Shown: piece by piece, positions 23,632 to 38,600 of the stretch | Layout: every line of letters starts with the position of its first letter | Position numbering within the stretch: the stretch's first letter is position 1 | Assembly: GCF_958295425.1 (NCBI RefSeq) | Contig: NC_081138.1 | Location: 21,433,886-21,497,885 of the forward strand | DNA from: Solea solea | Lineage: Eukaryota; Chordata; Actinopteri; Pleuronectiformes; Soleidae | Direction of reading: 5' to 3' | DNA: 64,000 nucleotides | Translations under genes and position numbers: made by a program | Notes under the pieces: generated by a model | What the model was told of the DNA's origin: nothing | Database searches by the model: none | Seen by the model: the letters and a program-made list of their open reading frames with translations, nothing else

Positions 23632-26600
23632 TTATATGTGTTTCCCAGTCAAGAAGAAGAGCGGTCGATCCTCTTTGGCATTGGCTGTCTGGAATTCGTC
23701 GCTCAGCCGGAACCTCCACTCCTCCTCGAGCTCCAGCCTGCTCACCGTCTGCCTCAGTGAGCTACGATCTGCACTGATGACACACAGAGTCGCACCTGCA
23801 GGGAGGCAGACAGGACAGAGCAAAAGCCTTTTAGCTGAGTCATGTTTGGGCTGTTTACACAGTTTGGGAATTATGTCTTTGAAATGACTCAGCACAAATG
23901 TGTTGTTAACAGCAGCAGTCATAGTTCATACTAAATGGTCTAAAATGACTGTATCAGACTAATATCGTCACAATATCGGACACAAAACAGTGGTATTGTA
24001 CCATCCCCAACACATATACACACTTTCATATAGTGCATTTAAATAATATGAATTTGTGGCACATGGATATTATTAATCATGTGAATTTTTTTTATCGGCG
24101 GTGCTCAGTAATTTAGCAGCATTGGCAGACTGTAGTAGAAACAATGTAACGTAGACTTTTGGCACTTTTCCATGATACAGTTCTAGCACTGCTCGGCTCT
24201 ACTCGGTTTGGGTACCAGGAACATCATTTTCCATTACTTCATAGTACTCTACTAGTAGTCCTATGAACCCGAGGCGATGTGTACTCAGTCTGTGTTTGTG
24301 TTGTTTTAGATGTATATCATCGCCTCTTGTGAGCTCCTATGCCTTTTATTTATTGTGTCTTTTTTTTTTAATCTTCTGTACAGCACTTTGGTTCACTGTG
24401 GTTGTTTTAAAGTGCTTTACAAACAAATCTCTAATGGAAAGGTGTTAAAACTGTATAATGGAAAAGCCCCATTTGCATTTAGTGATTTTTAATGGTGACA
24501 AAAATCTCCCAGTTCCAAAGGAAAGTTGCCTCATTTGTCTCACACACGGCATATACAACAGAGTCCTCCATATTAGTAAATACATCATATATGGAATATT
24601 TTCTGATGTATGCATTTGACCTGCCCTCTCACCTTTGAGGAAGGTGAACTTCTTGAGGAACCCGGCGGTCACAAAGGAATCCGTGAAACAGAGGAGGAGG
24701 CCACTGAACAGCATTCCTGTGGTGCTGATGTTGACAGAGTGAGGTCTGGAACTCACAAAACACACCGTCACCTGCAGTATGAAAAACAGAGAGTGACTTT
24801 AATCACCTGCAACTTAATTACCCGTTTAATTAAAGGTCATGTAATTCCACATTGCTTGTGTGTGGAAATGTGGTATGTGTGTATGTGCTGTGTACCTCAG
24901 GCCCCAGGTTGAAGTAACAGTCCACAGACAACACCGGGTGTGTGTAGTTCTTGGTGCTGAGTGGGAACAGTTTCTGACTGGTGTGGTGGAGGTATTTTTC
25001 CAGGAGAAGCTGAGCTGGTGTAGCTAAGAAAAGGTGCTTGCTGTCTGGGGCGCAGACGTACTGCGAGGGCCCCACCGAGGTGGGAACGTCCGTCATCTGG
25101 AGAGATTATGTTTTTTTCAATAAGATGATGCACGGCAAGAGCTTATTAATGTGTGTTTTCTTCATTGTCTACAGTACCTTGGTCTTGATAATGAATGTCC
25201 TGTATCCTCCGATAGCGATCTGCTTCTTCATGACACTGAAGCTGTTGAACCGGCACACGAGCATTCCGGCGCTGTGCAGCCTCAGGGTGAAGTCCACGTC
25301 GTGACACGTGAAGCGGTTTTGGTCGTACTGGATGTTCTGACTCTGGTCCACATTGAGGAGGAGGAAGTCGTGAAGGTGACCTCTGGAGAAGGGCTCCCTC
25401 TGTCTGTTACCTGCTGACAAAAGAAATGATTTCACTAAATACAAACCAGAAAAGTTGGTTTTAAAATTGCTTGCATGCCTGTGATTTGATTTATGATGAT
25501 GTTATTTCCTGTCTGCATGTTCCATGTAAAAGGTTGCACAGGGTGTCATGGCCTTAAAAGGCATGTAAATTTGACCCTGTTCAGGTTTGTACACTCTCAA
25601 TGCTTCCTGCATACGTCTTCTGAGCTGATCACAAAAAACACATTTGGAGGTGGTTTGGGGATGTGTTTCCACTTTTTTTGTCCCTATGATGCATTAGAGA
25701 CCACCTCCTGAGGTTACATCCTCTAAACCAGTGGTTTGCAAACCTTTTATACCACATTAGTACCACATGAGAAACTATTGAGCTCTCGAAGTGACACCAT
25801 TATTGCCAATGTTAAAATACAGTGGTGTAAATAGGCCAATCAAAGGAGGAGGCAGATTTATTCTCCTCACATATACTTCAGACACTGGTATAGTGAAATT
25901 ATATTGAGATGGAGTGCGAGATAAGGTGACTTTAAATTATTATTATTTAAAGTACTATTATTTTTTGGTATTATTATTATTATTATTATTATTATTTTCA
26001 TTTTCTATGCACTCCGGTCAAAAATCCTCAGCTCCACTCCGATCACACACTCTGGTAAAAGCAGTAGAACAGTGTTTCTGATTTTACCACCAGAGGAAGC
26101 TCACGTACCACAGTTTGAGAACCATGGCTCTAAACCATTCTTTTTAATACAAATCAGGACCTGTACGTTGATTTATTTGTAGCCACTATCACATCAGAGA
26201 AGACGGTCATTAGCTGAGTAAGCAGTCAGTAATAAGATCTGACGACACATTTGCATTCACACATTTGTAAGAATGTGACCACAAGTATTTGAATTTGGTA
26301 ACAATTGATGCATTAAATTTCTATCCCTTTTATTAAAGTGTTGCAATAAAGATTAACAGTGATTTCTGTGACCCCTGACCTGTGAGTCCACGGCTGCTCC
26401 ACTTCCTGATGCCGCACAGCCCAAACTGGGCCAGATCTGGACAAGCCTCCATGTGCTGTAAGACCTGCTTCAGTGACACAGCATGCTCTGTGGGGCCACT
26501 AAGAAGAAGAAAAAGAAGAAGAACAACAACAACCACCAACGAGGAGCCAAATTATTATCACCACACAAAACGATCAAACATTACTTACTTCTACTCAAAC

Positions 26601-29600
26601 ATGCATCATTTCTTAAAGAGAAACTGTCTGTATTTACATTGGTGCGTCTCGATCCACTGCGTTAAACATAACGCACGAATCGTCAGCCAGAATAACAAAG
26701 GGCCAGACGTCACCCGCCGGGCCGCCTCCTTCCAGCCGCCGACTGCGCTCCAGTTCCAAGTTGTGATATGAAAGCTCTTTAATCAGGAAGTGAGCAGCAC
26801 CTGTAACAGAGGTCTTGTTAAAACGGTGGCCTACGAAATCAACAGCGACATTTCAGTCCAATTAGTCGTAGCAGTGTGTACCTATTCCTGCTCCATTGAA
26901 AATGGTGGGCAGCACCAGCATGATGTGGTTGGGCCAGTACTTTTTATAGACGGCCATCTCATACTCTTTGATCACGAGGATATGAAGGTGTGAGGCGCCG
27001 TCCATCGCATGGTACAGGTTGAACAGACCGTGCTCGTGGCGGCCAGTGGTTGGAGTGAAGATTGGACTCTTGATGGAGTCTGGGCTCTGGAAAAGTGAAA
27101 TAAATAAATAAATAAATAAATAAATAACTGGTGAAATGATTTTAATCAACATGTCTTCCCATAGCAACCTTGAGGATAAATCATTTCATAAAAATGGATA
27201 AAGTCTAGGGTGAATTAGAATTGGAGTCATAGTTTGGTCTGCAGCATCACCTTGTGGAAGAACAATAATGTTACACTGTACTACCAGAGACTGATAGAAA
27301 CTTTCAAACATGAGAGGAATATCTCCTAAAATTATTGTTTAAGTTTCATTGTGCATTGAATTGAGCTGAAAACAGTTGAACATTTCAGTTGTGGCTCCTC
27401 TATTCTCTGTTCACAAGGGATATTTATTCATTCTTATAACTTGCAACAATTACCTGTCATAATTCACCTAAACCTTTTCTTTTTATTATTAATTCTGATA
27501 TTTTAATCCGTTCCATTTTACTGGTAAATCCCCTTACCCATTATTAAGTTTATTTATTATTTGCACTATTGCTTATTTATTCAATCAATAGTATTTTGCA
27601 TATATTGCTGGCATGTACCTTGCAGATTTATGATGCCATTTCCTCAGTTCCTTATTTTTTTTTAGTTCTGTGCGTTAATGGATTAAAGTATTATTTCATC
27701 ATATGAAAAACTCAAGGTTACATCGGGTTGTATTAAAGAAAATAGTCTGTCTGACATACGGACTGGGTCATACAGAACTTTAAAACCAAAACAACAACAT
27801 TTGGGTTCAAATTACAACGACTTACCCAATCAGAGATGAGCGGCAGCCTCATGCTCTCCAGCTGGCCGCCTGGTTGGCTGAAGCTGAAGTAGTGCTCTTT
27901 AGATTTGGGGATGATGAAGTAGAGCTGGATCTCTTCCCCAAGCAGCAGATGGGTGAATGTGAAGGCATGCAGCGTTGACTCATACATCTGAATTATGATC
28001 AGAGAGGATTGCTGTTTAGAAAGCAGCTGAAGGGCCATTTATCAGACTCCTGTGTTTACACTGTAGGTGTTATGCTGACCTGGTATCTGGGGTTGAAGCC
28101 CAAGTACTGATGACACTGCTCACAGTGATGATAGGTGTTGTACGCGGCATATTTAGAAAGCTTGATGCGAGATGTCCGCCTGCGCAGGTATACATCCTCC
28201 TGACGCACAGCATTTCCTTAGGAAGACAAGAGGACAATAAATGGAATTTATAAAGGTAGCATTCAGAGCTGGGGTTGTCAGTTTTTTGTTTTTTTTTAGA
28301 ACATTTGGTTGATGAGTGTCATCGCAAGGTGGTTTTAAGACTAATGTTTTGGAATCAAGGTTATCTGTCCCTCCCAGCAGATGAGCATGGACAGACACAT
28401 GTTACAGAAGGTTAACTATCTACATCTGCACAGCTCTGCTCATATTCACACAGGTTTTATTGTGTTTATCAGAGTACTTTCACTTATATTCTGTATTGAA
28501 AGAACCAAACTCAGTCCTCTTAAAGTGTGACCAATGCAGAAGAAACTTCTTTGACGTTGTCTGTTCATTTAAAAGTGGGCTCAGTCCACTTCAGTTCTGA
28601 AGGGACCTCTTTCTGTTCACACTGTGGAACACAGACCTTTAATGCTTCAGATTATGTGTAGTATTCACTCGGAAAATGAGAATGTATTATTTCGATCCTG
28701 TTGGTATTACTGCTGTTTATTTATCACATAAATCTGACATTATCAGTCGCACATCACATAAATAACGGCAGTGTTTATCTGTGTTATCTTGTGCATGATG
28801 CACCTTGCTTTGAACTGCTATCTGAAGGAAAAACCGAAGCATTCTTGTGCGATGTAGACAGCTGCGGTTTGTTTTCTTTAAAAGTGCCACACTTTCTTTC
28901 TCACACCAAACACGCTCCCTGTGAGCTGCAGCTGTTACGCGGCCTTCGAGCTCTCTGAATATAGTCGCAGTTCTGTCTTACCTTCAGCACTGGGTCTATA
29001 TCCCGGGCTGTACACGGCACTGATGTCATCATATTTAGGGTCATGGATGGTGTAATCAAAGGGCATCGTCCTCATTATATCTGGGTTAGGCCAGGTGGCA
29101 TTGAGTGAGTGGTACTGCACCCCCTCCGCCTGGGCACCTGAACACACAACATGAGTTTAAAGCACTAGATTAGAAGTTATTCTGACAAAATGTAGATGGA
29201 AAAAAACCAAAAACGGTAGCTATTGCTGCAGAAATACTCACTGTAGTTGATGTCCTCTTCATCATAGATGTCCACCTCCATCAGCCTTATCAGCATCCGA
29301 GACAGAATACCCAGGAAGTGCAGGTATGCTCCTGTCTTACCCACCTGACAAGGGGGGAAAACAATCATACAGTATGATAACAAGAGAGATACTGAGGATG
29401 TTAGTGAAATAAAAAGAGAAATAAATACCTGTGGCGGTCCACTGAGCAACAGCCTGCGCGGGTGAAAGTTGTCACTTCGTCCCTCAGTGCGATTGCTGCT
29501 GTCCATGTGGTAGGAGTGAGGGACTGTCCACTGGCGGTAATAAAGTGACTGTTCCGTACATGTCATCATCTTACTCAGCAGGGGCCTGCACACAGAACAC

Positions 29601-32600
29601 ATTGTTCCTAAATCCGTTTTTTAACAAGGAAGACAAACTGTTATTGAAGCTCTTTTTGTGTTGGTTACATGACTAACAACAGAGCAACTTTTATTATAAT
29701 AATTCCAGACTCACTTTATGAGCGCTCGTTGACTTAGAAGGAATTTGAGGTCGACCAGACCAAGACGTTTTGTTTTGTGATTCCACTGTGAATTTGTGAG
29801 TCTAAGTGGCCGTTTGTGCCAATTTTTTGTAAAAAAACATCCTCTCAAAGCATTACACGCAGTGTCGCAATAAGCACACACCAGCTAAAAGGCTTGTTTG
29901 TAAAAAAAGACAATATACTGTCCTTTAATGGCTTGCCAAGATGGAGAGGTGCCAGTCAAATGTTTGTAACTGTTGGTCTTGTTGTGCCATAATAAGAAAT
30001 GACATCTATCTATTTTATGTGCAGGTTGACAGCAGGTTGAGTTTACCTTGGACAGGTCTACATCCACAGTGTGGAGACACTAGTGCCCTTGTCTGTACTC
30101 AGGTGAAGTTTTCCTGAATTTGAATTCATTTTTCTTTATTATTTTTATCTCTACACGTAGTTTGTTTTACTTTTACTGTTCTTCTCTCTTTCATTTTAAC
30201 TAAAGTGGCAGAGCTTTTCTGTTTGTTTTTGCATCCAGGGAAGACACATTTTCAATACAGATACATCTCCGCTATCTAGCAAATCAAAGGCAGTAGTTGT
30301 AGGAACAGGTGCATTCACTCACGAGTGAGCGGTACATCTGTGATAAGGCTCTCAGGGTTTTTATATCATTATATACATTTTATTTGAGGTATTAAAATGT
30401 GCGACTGTTACCTGAAGCTGCTCGCCCAGGCGACAGACATGTGTGGAAGGAATGAGGTACACCGCGGAAGCCCGCTGCTGTCGCTGGCTGTGATAATGTC
30501 GTACAGGGCACGAGGAAGGAGCACAGATGGCGGGCGGCTCACTCCCCGCGCCCAGGAGCAACTCAGGTGAGGGGAGGAGGATCGGGGCGACAAGGAGCCA
30601 GAGGAGGTAGATTTGGAGTGTTGACGACGAGACTGGGAGGTGGGAAGCGGCTGAGTTTGAGGGTTGGGTTGCACTTGTGAAAGTGACTGAGGTTGGGGTA
30701 ACGTTTGTGATGATGGCTGGGTTTGACTCTGAATTTGAGGTTGTGGATGCAGCTGAGAGGTGGGTTGGGCTTGGGGATGAGTTTGTACTTGAGTTTGGGT
30801 TTGGAGGTGTGGTACAGGTTGAGGATGGGGAAAAGACTGAGATGACAACTGGGACTGAAATGGAGGTTGTGACTGTGAGGACGACTGCACAGCATCCACG
30901 CTCCCTTTCTGTGCATTTGGAACAGTGCTGCTTTGAGAAGGAAGTGCATCTAAGGCTCCACTGTCTGGACATGACTGAGGCTGCTGACTGGATGATAGAG
31001 GGGAGTCGTCTTGAAAAAGAGAGTGAGAAAAACACAATTTATCAGTCTTCTTGAAAATGGCAGCAACACTTTCATCATAATCAAAACTATTTATTGCAAC
31101 AAAAGGAAACGTAGGGAGCTAGATGAAAGAAACCCCGTACAAGAGTGAGCCCAAATGTAAGACATTTTAAACATCTGAGCCTGTTAATCTCTCATCAGTG
31201 GCAGAATTGGTGTAACGAGGAGTTAGTGAGTGAATTGGTGAACACACCACAAGAACAATTCCATATCATAAGGATCTCATCTCACCATTCTCCTGTGCCT
31301 CCTCCTCTTCATTGTCAGTGCTGCTGAGTTTTTCGGCATCGCTCTCCAGCAGGTCACTTCCTGGGCCAGGGTTGTGTGGCGGTTGTGACTCCTGCCTCAC
31401 TAAATAAGCAGCCAGCCCCAGCTCCTGTTCAAGTGTAGTCCGGTGGAGGTAGGAGCAGCTTATCACGCGAAGGTCACAGTACTTCAGCGACCTGCGGGCA
31501 GAGGCCGTTGTTCACATATCATGATTTACAACTTGATTTCTTGTCAAACAGAAAACCCTTTCCTGCTCAGTAAAATACAGGTATTGTTCAGACATGTACC
31601 TAGGCAGTGACTCTCCCAGTGGCTCAGCCCCAGACAGGATGAGGATGCAGGGAAGGGCCTCCAGCTCCAGGTAGGTGTGAGGAATCCAGTCGGAATCCTG
31701 TATCTGCAGCCATGTCTGCGTGCCACATAAAAATAAAGGCATAATTTTCACTCAGAAAATTGCTTTAATTCCATTCTACATGAGTTTTTTTTATTATTAT
31801 TTTTGTTCTTCTTATGTCCCGATAGCCATTAATAAATATATAATATATAAGAATGAGTCATTGCACCAATTAGTGATAGTGAAATCCTCTGCATTTAACC
31901 CTAATCCTTATTACACACCAGTAGTGAACACACACAAGCCAGGCGAAGGAGCAGTGGGCAGCACTTATCTGCACCTGGAGAGCAATGGGGGATTGGGTGC
32001 CTTGCTCCGGGGGAACCCCAAACCTTGGCCCTTCCTGGTAATGAACCAGCGACCTTCCGAGTCAAATTCAATAAATAAATAAGATCAATCATTTAATTGC
32101 GCTAAAAAGTGCAATTCACTGCACGCAACCTGTCCATGCTCGTGCAGTGCAGCCGAGATATTAGCCAGAAATCAATGGGAAAACTGCAGATAATTCCCAT
32201 TATTTTGGGGAGGCGATGCATTGTGTCCGTTACTTTAAACTCACACTAAACTACTTTAAAGTCAGATTGAAATTATCCGACATTTCATGATATAATCATC
32301 TACTCTGCCACTTTACCTTGATCTGATCAGTGAAGATCTGTCCAATTATCAGCGCCTGGTTGGGATTTCCAAGTATGATTTCAAAACTTTCCTCCAGACC
32401 CAGTTGTCTCCTCACTCGGGACAGCCGCCGATGGGCCCATGCGGCCAGAGCCAAAGAAGGGATCCGCAGCAGGACCATGTGACCATGGTGGGCGGGACAC
32501 TGCTGCGCGGCAGTGAGTAGTGCTTGTACAATCTCCAGGGTTTCCACAGAGGTGTGCTTGTGCAGACTGTGGGAGCCTCCGATTCTGCCGGACGCAGCCA

Positions 32601-35600
32601 TCAGAGCTACACAGTAGTGCTGGATCAGGACTGTGGTACGGATCACAACACTGTGCAGCTTAGGGAACCTTGGAGAGGGAAGCAGCTTTTTGAATGGCAA
32701 GTCATTTATGCATGTTTCTCAAGCGTTTGTCAAGTATTTGTGAGCTACCTTTCTTCCAGGGCAGATGCCATGCTCTCAAAGGAGGAATCATGGCGCATCA
32801 GAGGCAGGCTGCTTCCTGAACGCGTCGACTCTAAAAGCTCTGACACACCAAAGTAGCGTGTCTTCTCATGATACAGGTCCACATCCTGCAGAAAAACAAG
32901 TGGATTAATATGATGTGTCAATGTCCAGACACGTGACGCAGAGCTTCAGAATGGAATCTTACATTGCTGAACGCAGAGGGCCAGTGGATCTCATTGTAGG
33001 GGCTGATACGGGTGTACTGTGTCTGAAGGGTGAACGGGAAGGAGGTGACGTGAAGGATTAGGATATTTGGAGCATCTCTGACCTGTCGGGAGTTTAACAG
33101 CTGGTCAACCAGACCCAAACCACTATCTGAGCTGCTGTAAGACGCACTGTGAGACAGAATAAACGAGACAAAAAGACTTGTGAGTTAACACACAAACACA
33201 CACTGAACAGCATATTTCTTCTTTTGACTGCTCACACGTACCTGCTAATGTCCCAGTGAGCGTGGTCATGCACCAGGATATACAGTGTATAAGTATTGCT
33301 GTGAGCCTCCTGAATGAGGCTGTCAATTCGTGCCTGAGCACTCTGGTCCATCTTAACCACATAATGCTCTGCTTCCCGTTGAGACACACTCTCCTGATCT
33401 AAATTCCCGAGGTCCTGAAGGACACCTGAGTCATGCAGACGAGGAAAAAGAGAGAGAGGTTTATCTCAACAACCAAACACATCAGGTTATAAGCATAACA
33501 CCTTTCTGTCTGTTTAAAATACATCTGTAGTGCTACGTGACTAACCAGAGCTCCTGAGGTGGAGCACGGTCTGTTGAAATGTGACCTCGGACGGTGGGAC
33601 CAGGATGAGGAAGCTGACTCTGTCGAAGGATCCGAGGTCCAGGTTCTGTGTGCTGGAGTCTGCTATGGCACAAACATGGGACAGCAGCTTTCTGGCCACT
33701 GCCAGCTGGATGGGACGGACCTCACGCCACTCTACAGAGTATTCTGCGGGAAACACAGAATTCACTCAGTCAAAGATTGGCAGAAAAACTGAAACTGATT
33801 GTTGAAACTCATCACCAGGTTGTTAAAAGGAGAAGCCTCTTGGATGAGATGTGAAACATCTTCAACTTAATACAAACAAGTCCAGTTGCCTAATTCTACA
33901 CTCATGAGGATACAATGAGTGCAACCCAGCTTTGTTGCTTTTCTGTCTGTCAAATGTTGTGATCTTTGGCATTTGTATTGGAAGGAAGTGACTGAAAGTT
34001 GGTCTCAAATATGAACAAGCTGTCAAAAAACTTTAACTCATACAACATGTGGATGTAATACTCAAGCGTGCCTTGAATAAACTTAGCATTATAAACCTTA
34101 TTCACATCCTTTTTGCTATGTGTTATTGACCAGGGAAAAATTTCAAAGGTTTATTAAAAACAAGCACAAAATGTGACTGCAAGTGGTTTCAAGGAAATCC
34201 AGTGCAGCTGTGATAACCAGGCCACTTATACTGGAACCTCCTGTGCGGGACCAATCAGCTCCCAGGATCCACACACATGTCATTCAACCACACATGCACA
34301 CCTGCAACCCATCTCATACTCACATGCAGACTCATGAAATAGTAGACACAGGTTTTACCAGTAACATTAATTAGGGTTCGACTCCAGTATTGTTCAAGTG
34401 TAATGGTAGGTCATACTAAATACTAGAAGCTGTTTTGTCTCAAGAATTTATTTTAAAACTGTTTCCCATTCCCATTTTTTCTGGATGTGTTCAAATGAAG
34501 TTATTGAAATATATACTGGATGCATTGCACAACTCCAATGGTGGCACATTATCAATCTTCACACGGTATTTCTTACCTGAACAGGTTTCTTTGGGACTTG
34601 ACGCTCTCTCTTTCGGACTCTGTGAGTCTTTTGAGCTGTGTGTACTTTTCAGATTTCTGTCTTCAGGTGACTCCTGACTGCTGAACACAGGGGACGGCTC
34701 ACTGCTCTCCGCAGTGGCACTATCCAAGATGGAATCCATATCGCCATCTGATAAAGAGACACGAAAAATGAATACATTAAACACTGAATGCACTGGAGTG
34801 CACATATATGATCACGCAAGCAAAAGTGCAGACAGTCAGTTAAACCTTGTCCGAGTGAATTGCAGAAGTGGATGAGTTCCTGGCCAACGCCAGTGGAGAG
34901 CTGGTGGTTGATTTCTTTCAGGCCCTCGCTGGGAGAAAACATACCCTCTGCCAAAGCACGACATTGGTGTTTGCCTGCAGAACACAGGGAATAAAATCCA
35001 TATAATATCAGAGTTTAACAACATTCTTACATACCTATAAAAACCACTCTTACCTGTGACGACCACACAAGACTGCGTTTCCTGTCCTGGTGCAGTGACA
35101 ATGAGGACCACGTAGTTAGTGTTTTCAAGCTGTCCTTCCATTAACTTGGTGAATGTTTGTTGGAGGCCTTGAGCCAGAGATCTAATGTGCTCGCCTAACA
35201 CCACCACAGCCTCTCCGCAGGACGATGCAGCGAGCTGGGCGAGCCAGGGAAGCTGGCTGGAGGTCACGGGCTGTTGACTCTGGTGAGGTAAACACAGGTG
35301 CTGGGGGAGGCCAGGCAGGGTGGAGGGAGTCTGAAGGCAGGAAAAAAACAAGACAAATATTGTCAATTTATCCAGTATTCAAGAAGTCTTCACAGTAGTT
35401 CTATAAATCTTGAGTTCCTCTACTACCATTCTAACATGTGTTGCTCTTACCTCTATGGCGTAGTGCCTGCCCTGGGTGGCTGGTGTTTGAGGCTGCTGGT
35501 ACTGTCGGATTTCACTGAGGTGAGACTCCCTCCATGATCTCATAAATATCTGCTCCAAATCTTCAATCAGAGGCACTTGGTCCGGGCCTTAGGAATAAAA

Positions 35601-38600
35601 CAAACATTTGAGTCACCATATGAGTCCAATCTGAGGGCCAAAGCTTTGACAAAATAACTTTTTACACTGGAAATAGACGTGTGAGTAGGATGACTACAGA
35701 AAAAGGACACCAGCCACGCTTTTATCGATCTCCTTTAAGTCTTGCTTTTCATTAATTTATCCTCTTGGCCACCATGATGCAGTTTTTGTGGAAAAATTAC
35801 AACTTGATTTCCAGCATAAAGGAACTGTCAAAGTAAACAAACATATATTTATCAATAAACCCATATAACAATGAATTTGTGGTTTTGTTATCTACCTTCT
35901 AGTATCAATCATGAGACACAATGACATCAAAAATAATCAATCCATTGCCTCCCCCCCTGCAGTCCCACTGAACTGCGCTTTTATTTTGAAGGATCATTTG
36001 AAACTGACCGAGCTGAACAAGGTAGTAAATTGTGAGTAGAATCTGCATCTCTGTGGACAGCGGCTGAATGGGTGACGGTCCGTAGTGCTGGTACACTCTG
36101 GGGAGCGCCTGCGAGCTCAGGTAACAACTCTGTAGCAGGGAACTCACAAGCACTTCGCTGACATTGCCGGTCAGCTGGGGCAGCGGGCCATGACCTGAGT
36201 CAATGAGAGTGGGACAGATGAACATATGGTGAAGACAAAAACTCAATTCTCTATGCAGCACCCCTGCTGGAGACTGTGTGGAGAGCGATACGGAGAGACG
36301 TACATATATTATAAGAATAAAACAAGCAACATCAATGGGATCTATCCCATTAAACCAAGGATTATAAAAAGGATATGTGGTGAAGACAGAGAAGAACTTG
36401 AGGATTGATTATAGTTTCAAATGATTTGGCTTTTTATTCAGCAGATCCCCCTCCTTCTATTTTGTGTTGTCCTTGGGCAAATAAATGCTAAATTCTAAAT
36501 TGTTCCCAGTGTATGAAATGTGAAGTTCCTTTAGACAAAAGCCTCTGTTATATAATAAATGTAATGGAATAAATGAAGTATAAGCTGATCATTAAAAAAT
36601 CCTTATAAGATTGGGTAATAATGGACCCAAACAGAGATAGAGAGTTGTTGTGCAGGGTCAGGTGGTGGGAAAATCCAGCAGTGTATCTTCCCAAGAGAGC
36701 AGGGGGAAATCGTGGGGACCGAAATATGTGATGGGAGGAACAAAGGGCAGTCAGAGTGCAGCGAGAGAGACTGTGAAGAGCTGATAGATAATGAATGGTA
36801 AGTCAAATAAGAATGTATTATTATTAACTAATAATAATTATTAATAAGCCATTACTGATACTGAAACATATACTTTCATTTGGACCTCAAGATTCCTTTT
36901 TGACCACCGATTGGGAGTAAAATCTCCAAGTTTTCTCTTTGTCTTGTCTTGTGTTTCTGTTTTGTCTTCTCTCGCTTTTTATGTACTTTCATTTGGAGGC
37001 ACTGAAATAAAGTGCTTCATTTTCAGATATTGCACACTTAAGTGAAAATAAGGTCTTCCACTTTTCTTATTTTTGTTATCTAAATTGCCAGTGCAGTCCT
37101 GGTAGAAAAAACGTTTCTCTGATTTATCAGTCTATTCTTCTTCTAATCTGTATTATCCACTGGTTCAGTTGTCCGAGTGGCATCACATAAGATGATTTAG
37201 GAATCCATAGTCCTGGATAAAAAAAAAACAGCTAGAAAATCTGCACTGGATTCAGGTCCCAAATAGCGGTCCACATAGCAGTGACCTCTGGCCAAGAAAA
37301 TGATGAGGAAAATATCTTGACAGGTGACACAAGGGGTTGAAAAGGGTGGGGGAGAGGGGATAAGGCGAGGGCAGAGAGCCTGAGAAACAGCCTTGGGCGT
37401 TGGCTGACCTCTAACCTATGAGAAGAGGTAGAGTACAATAGCCATCTGCTGTATTTTTCCAGATAAACCTCACCTGTTCACCTGCTTGAGAAAGTCCGTT
37501 ATTGAGCCAATAATGACTACTGTTTCCTCAGTTCTGTCACAACTATTTGTGTGTGTGCAGCAGAGCTGATGGATCACATAACAAGTACATTTTATTATCG
37601 ATCACTGATAGAATGGGAAGGCTAACCTTTGAAGATGACAGGCTGTAGTCTGCAGGTGTGCAGCAACTGATTGGGCACGGTGACAGACGGCGCTGGAGAA
37701 GAGAGCGGTGTGGAGGAACACTGCGAGGAACCCAGCAGCGCTGCAGGCTCTGGAAATGACAGATATTTTTTACAATTAAAAAATTGTTAAAAATCATCCC
37801 TTTATCATCTAGCTCCATATTTTGCATGTGGCTCCAGTTTTTACCCGGTCTGCTTCCATTTGTGACCGTAGAGGACACCGCTGATGACGACGGCAGTGTT
37901 TTCAGCGTGCTCTCCGACACACTGCTGGCAGATGACTCGGGCGACCAGCCTTTGTGCCTCTTTTTTGGTGGTCCAGCATTTGCATGTATCCCTGAGTATT
38001 GAAAAAAAACATTACAATATGAATCTATCCCTCCATCCCTCAATCAAGTTATACCATTTATCCTTTGAGGCTCGTGTAGGGAGTTTGGAGCCAATCCCAA
38101 ATGACGTTGGGAGAGAGGACGAGGAGTTCCCCCTAGCTATTACAGAGCCAAAATTCAGTCATAAACAACATTTCTCCCTTATACTCACATTCACACCGAT
38201 GATTGATTCAGAATACTCTGAACATTATAATGATAATGATAATTAACTTGTCATTCAAAAACGATTGCACACCCATCCAAGTGGGTGATGAAGAGAGACC
38301 ACAATGTTGCAAAATATTACATTTAGAGGTCATTTTGAGAGGTCGAGTACAGTGGTTCTCAAATGGCGGTCCTTGGAACCCTAAGGGTCCATGGCACACT
38401 GCCAGGGGATCTGAGAAAAGGTTCATAAAGTGACTATATTTTTTACTTTTAAAAACCTAGTAATAAAAGACTTTATAGTCAACTCTTTCCAAGGGAAATA
38501 CATTCCATTTTTCGACGTTATTTATATAGCTTTAGGGCTTTACAGTTTGTACAGTAAGTGACACCCTCTGTCCTTAGACCCTTACATCATGTGAGGAAAA

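Noticed and set aside
30361..31054. Several long overlapping frames on both strands
   Set aside because: Only the frame continuous with the flanking greb1 exons fits; the others are shadows of a compositionally biased exon.
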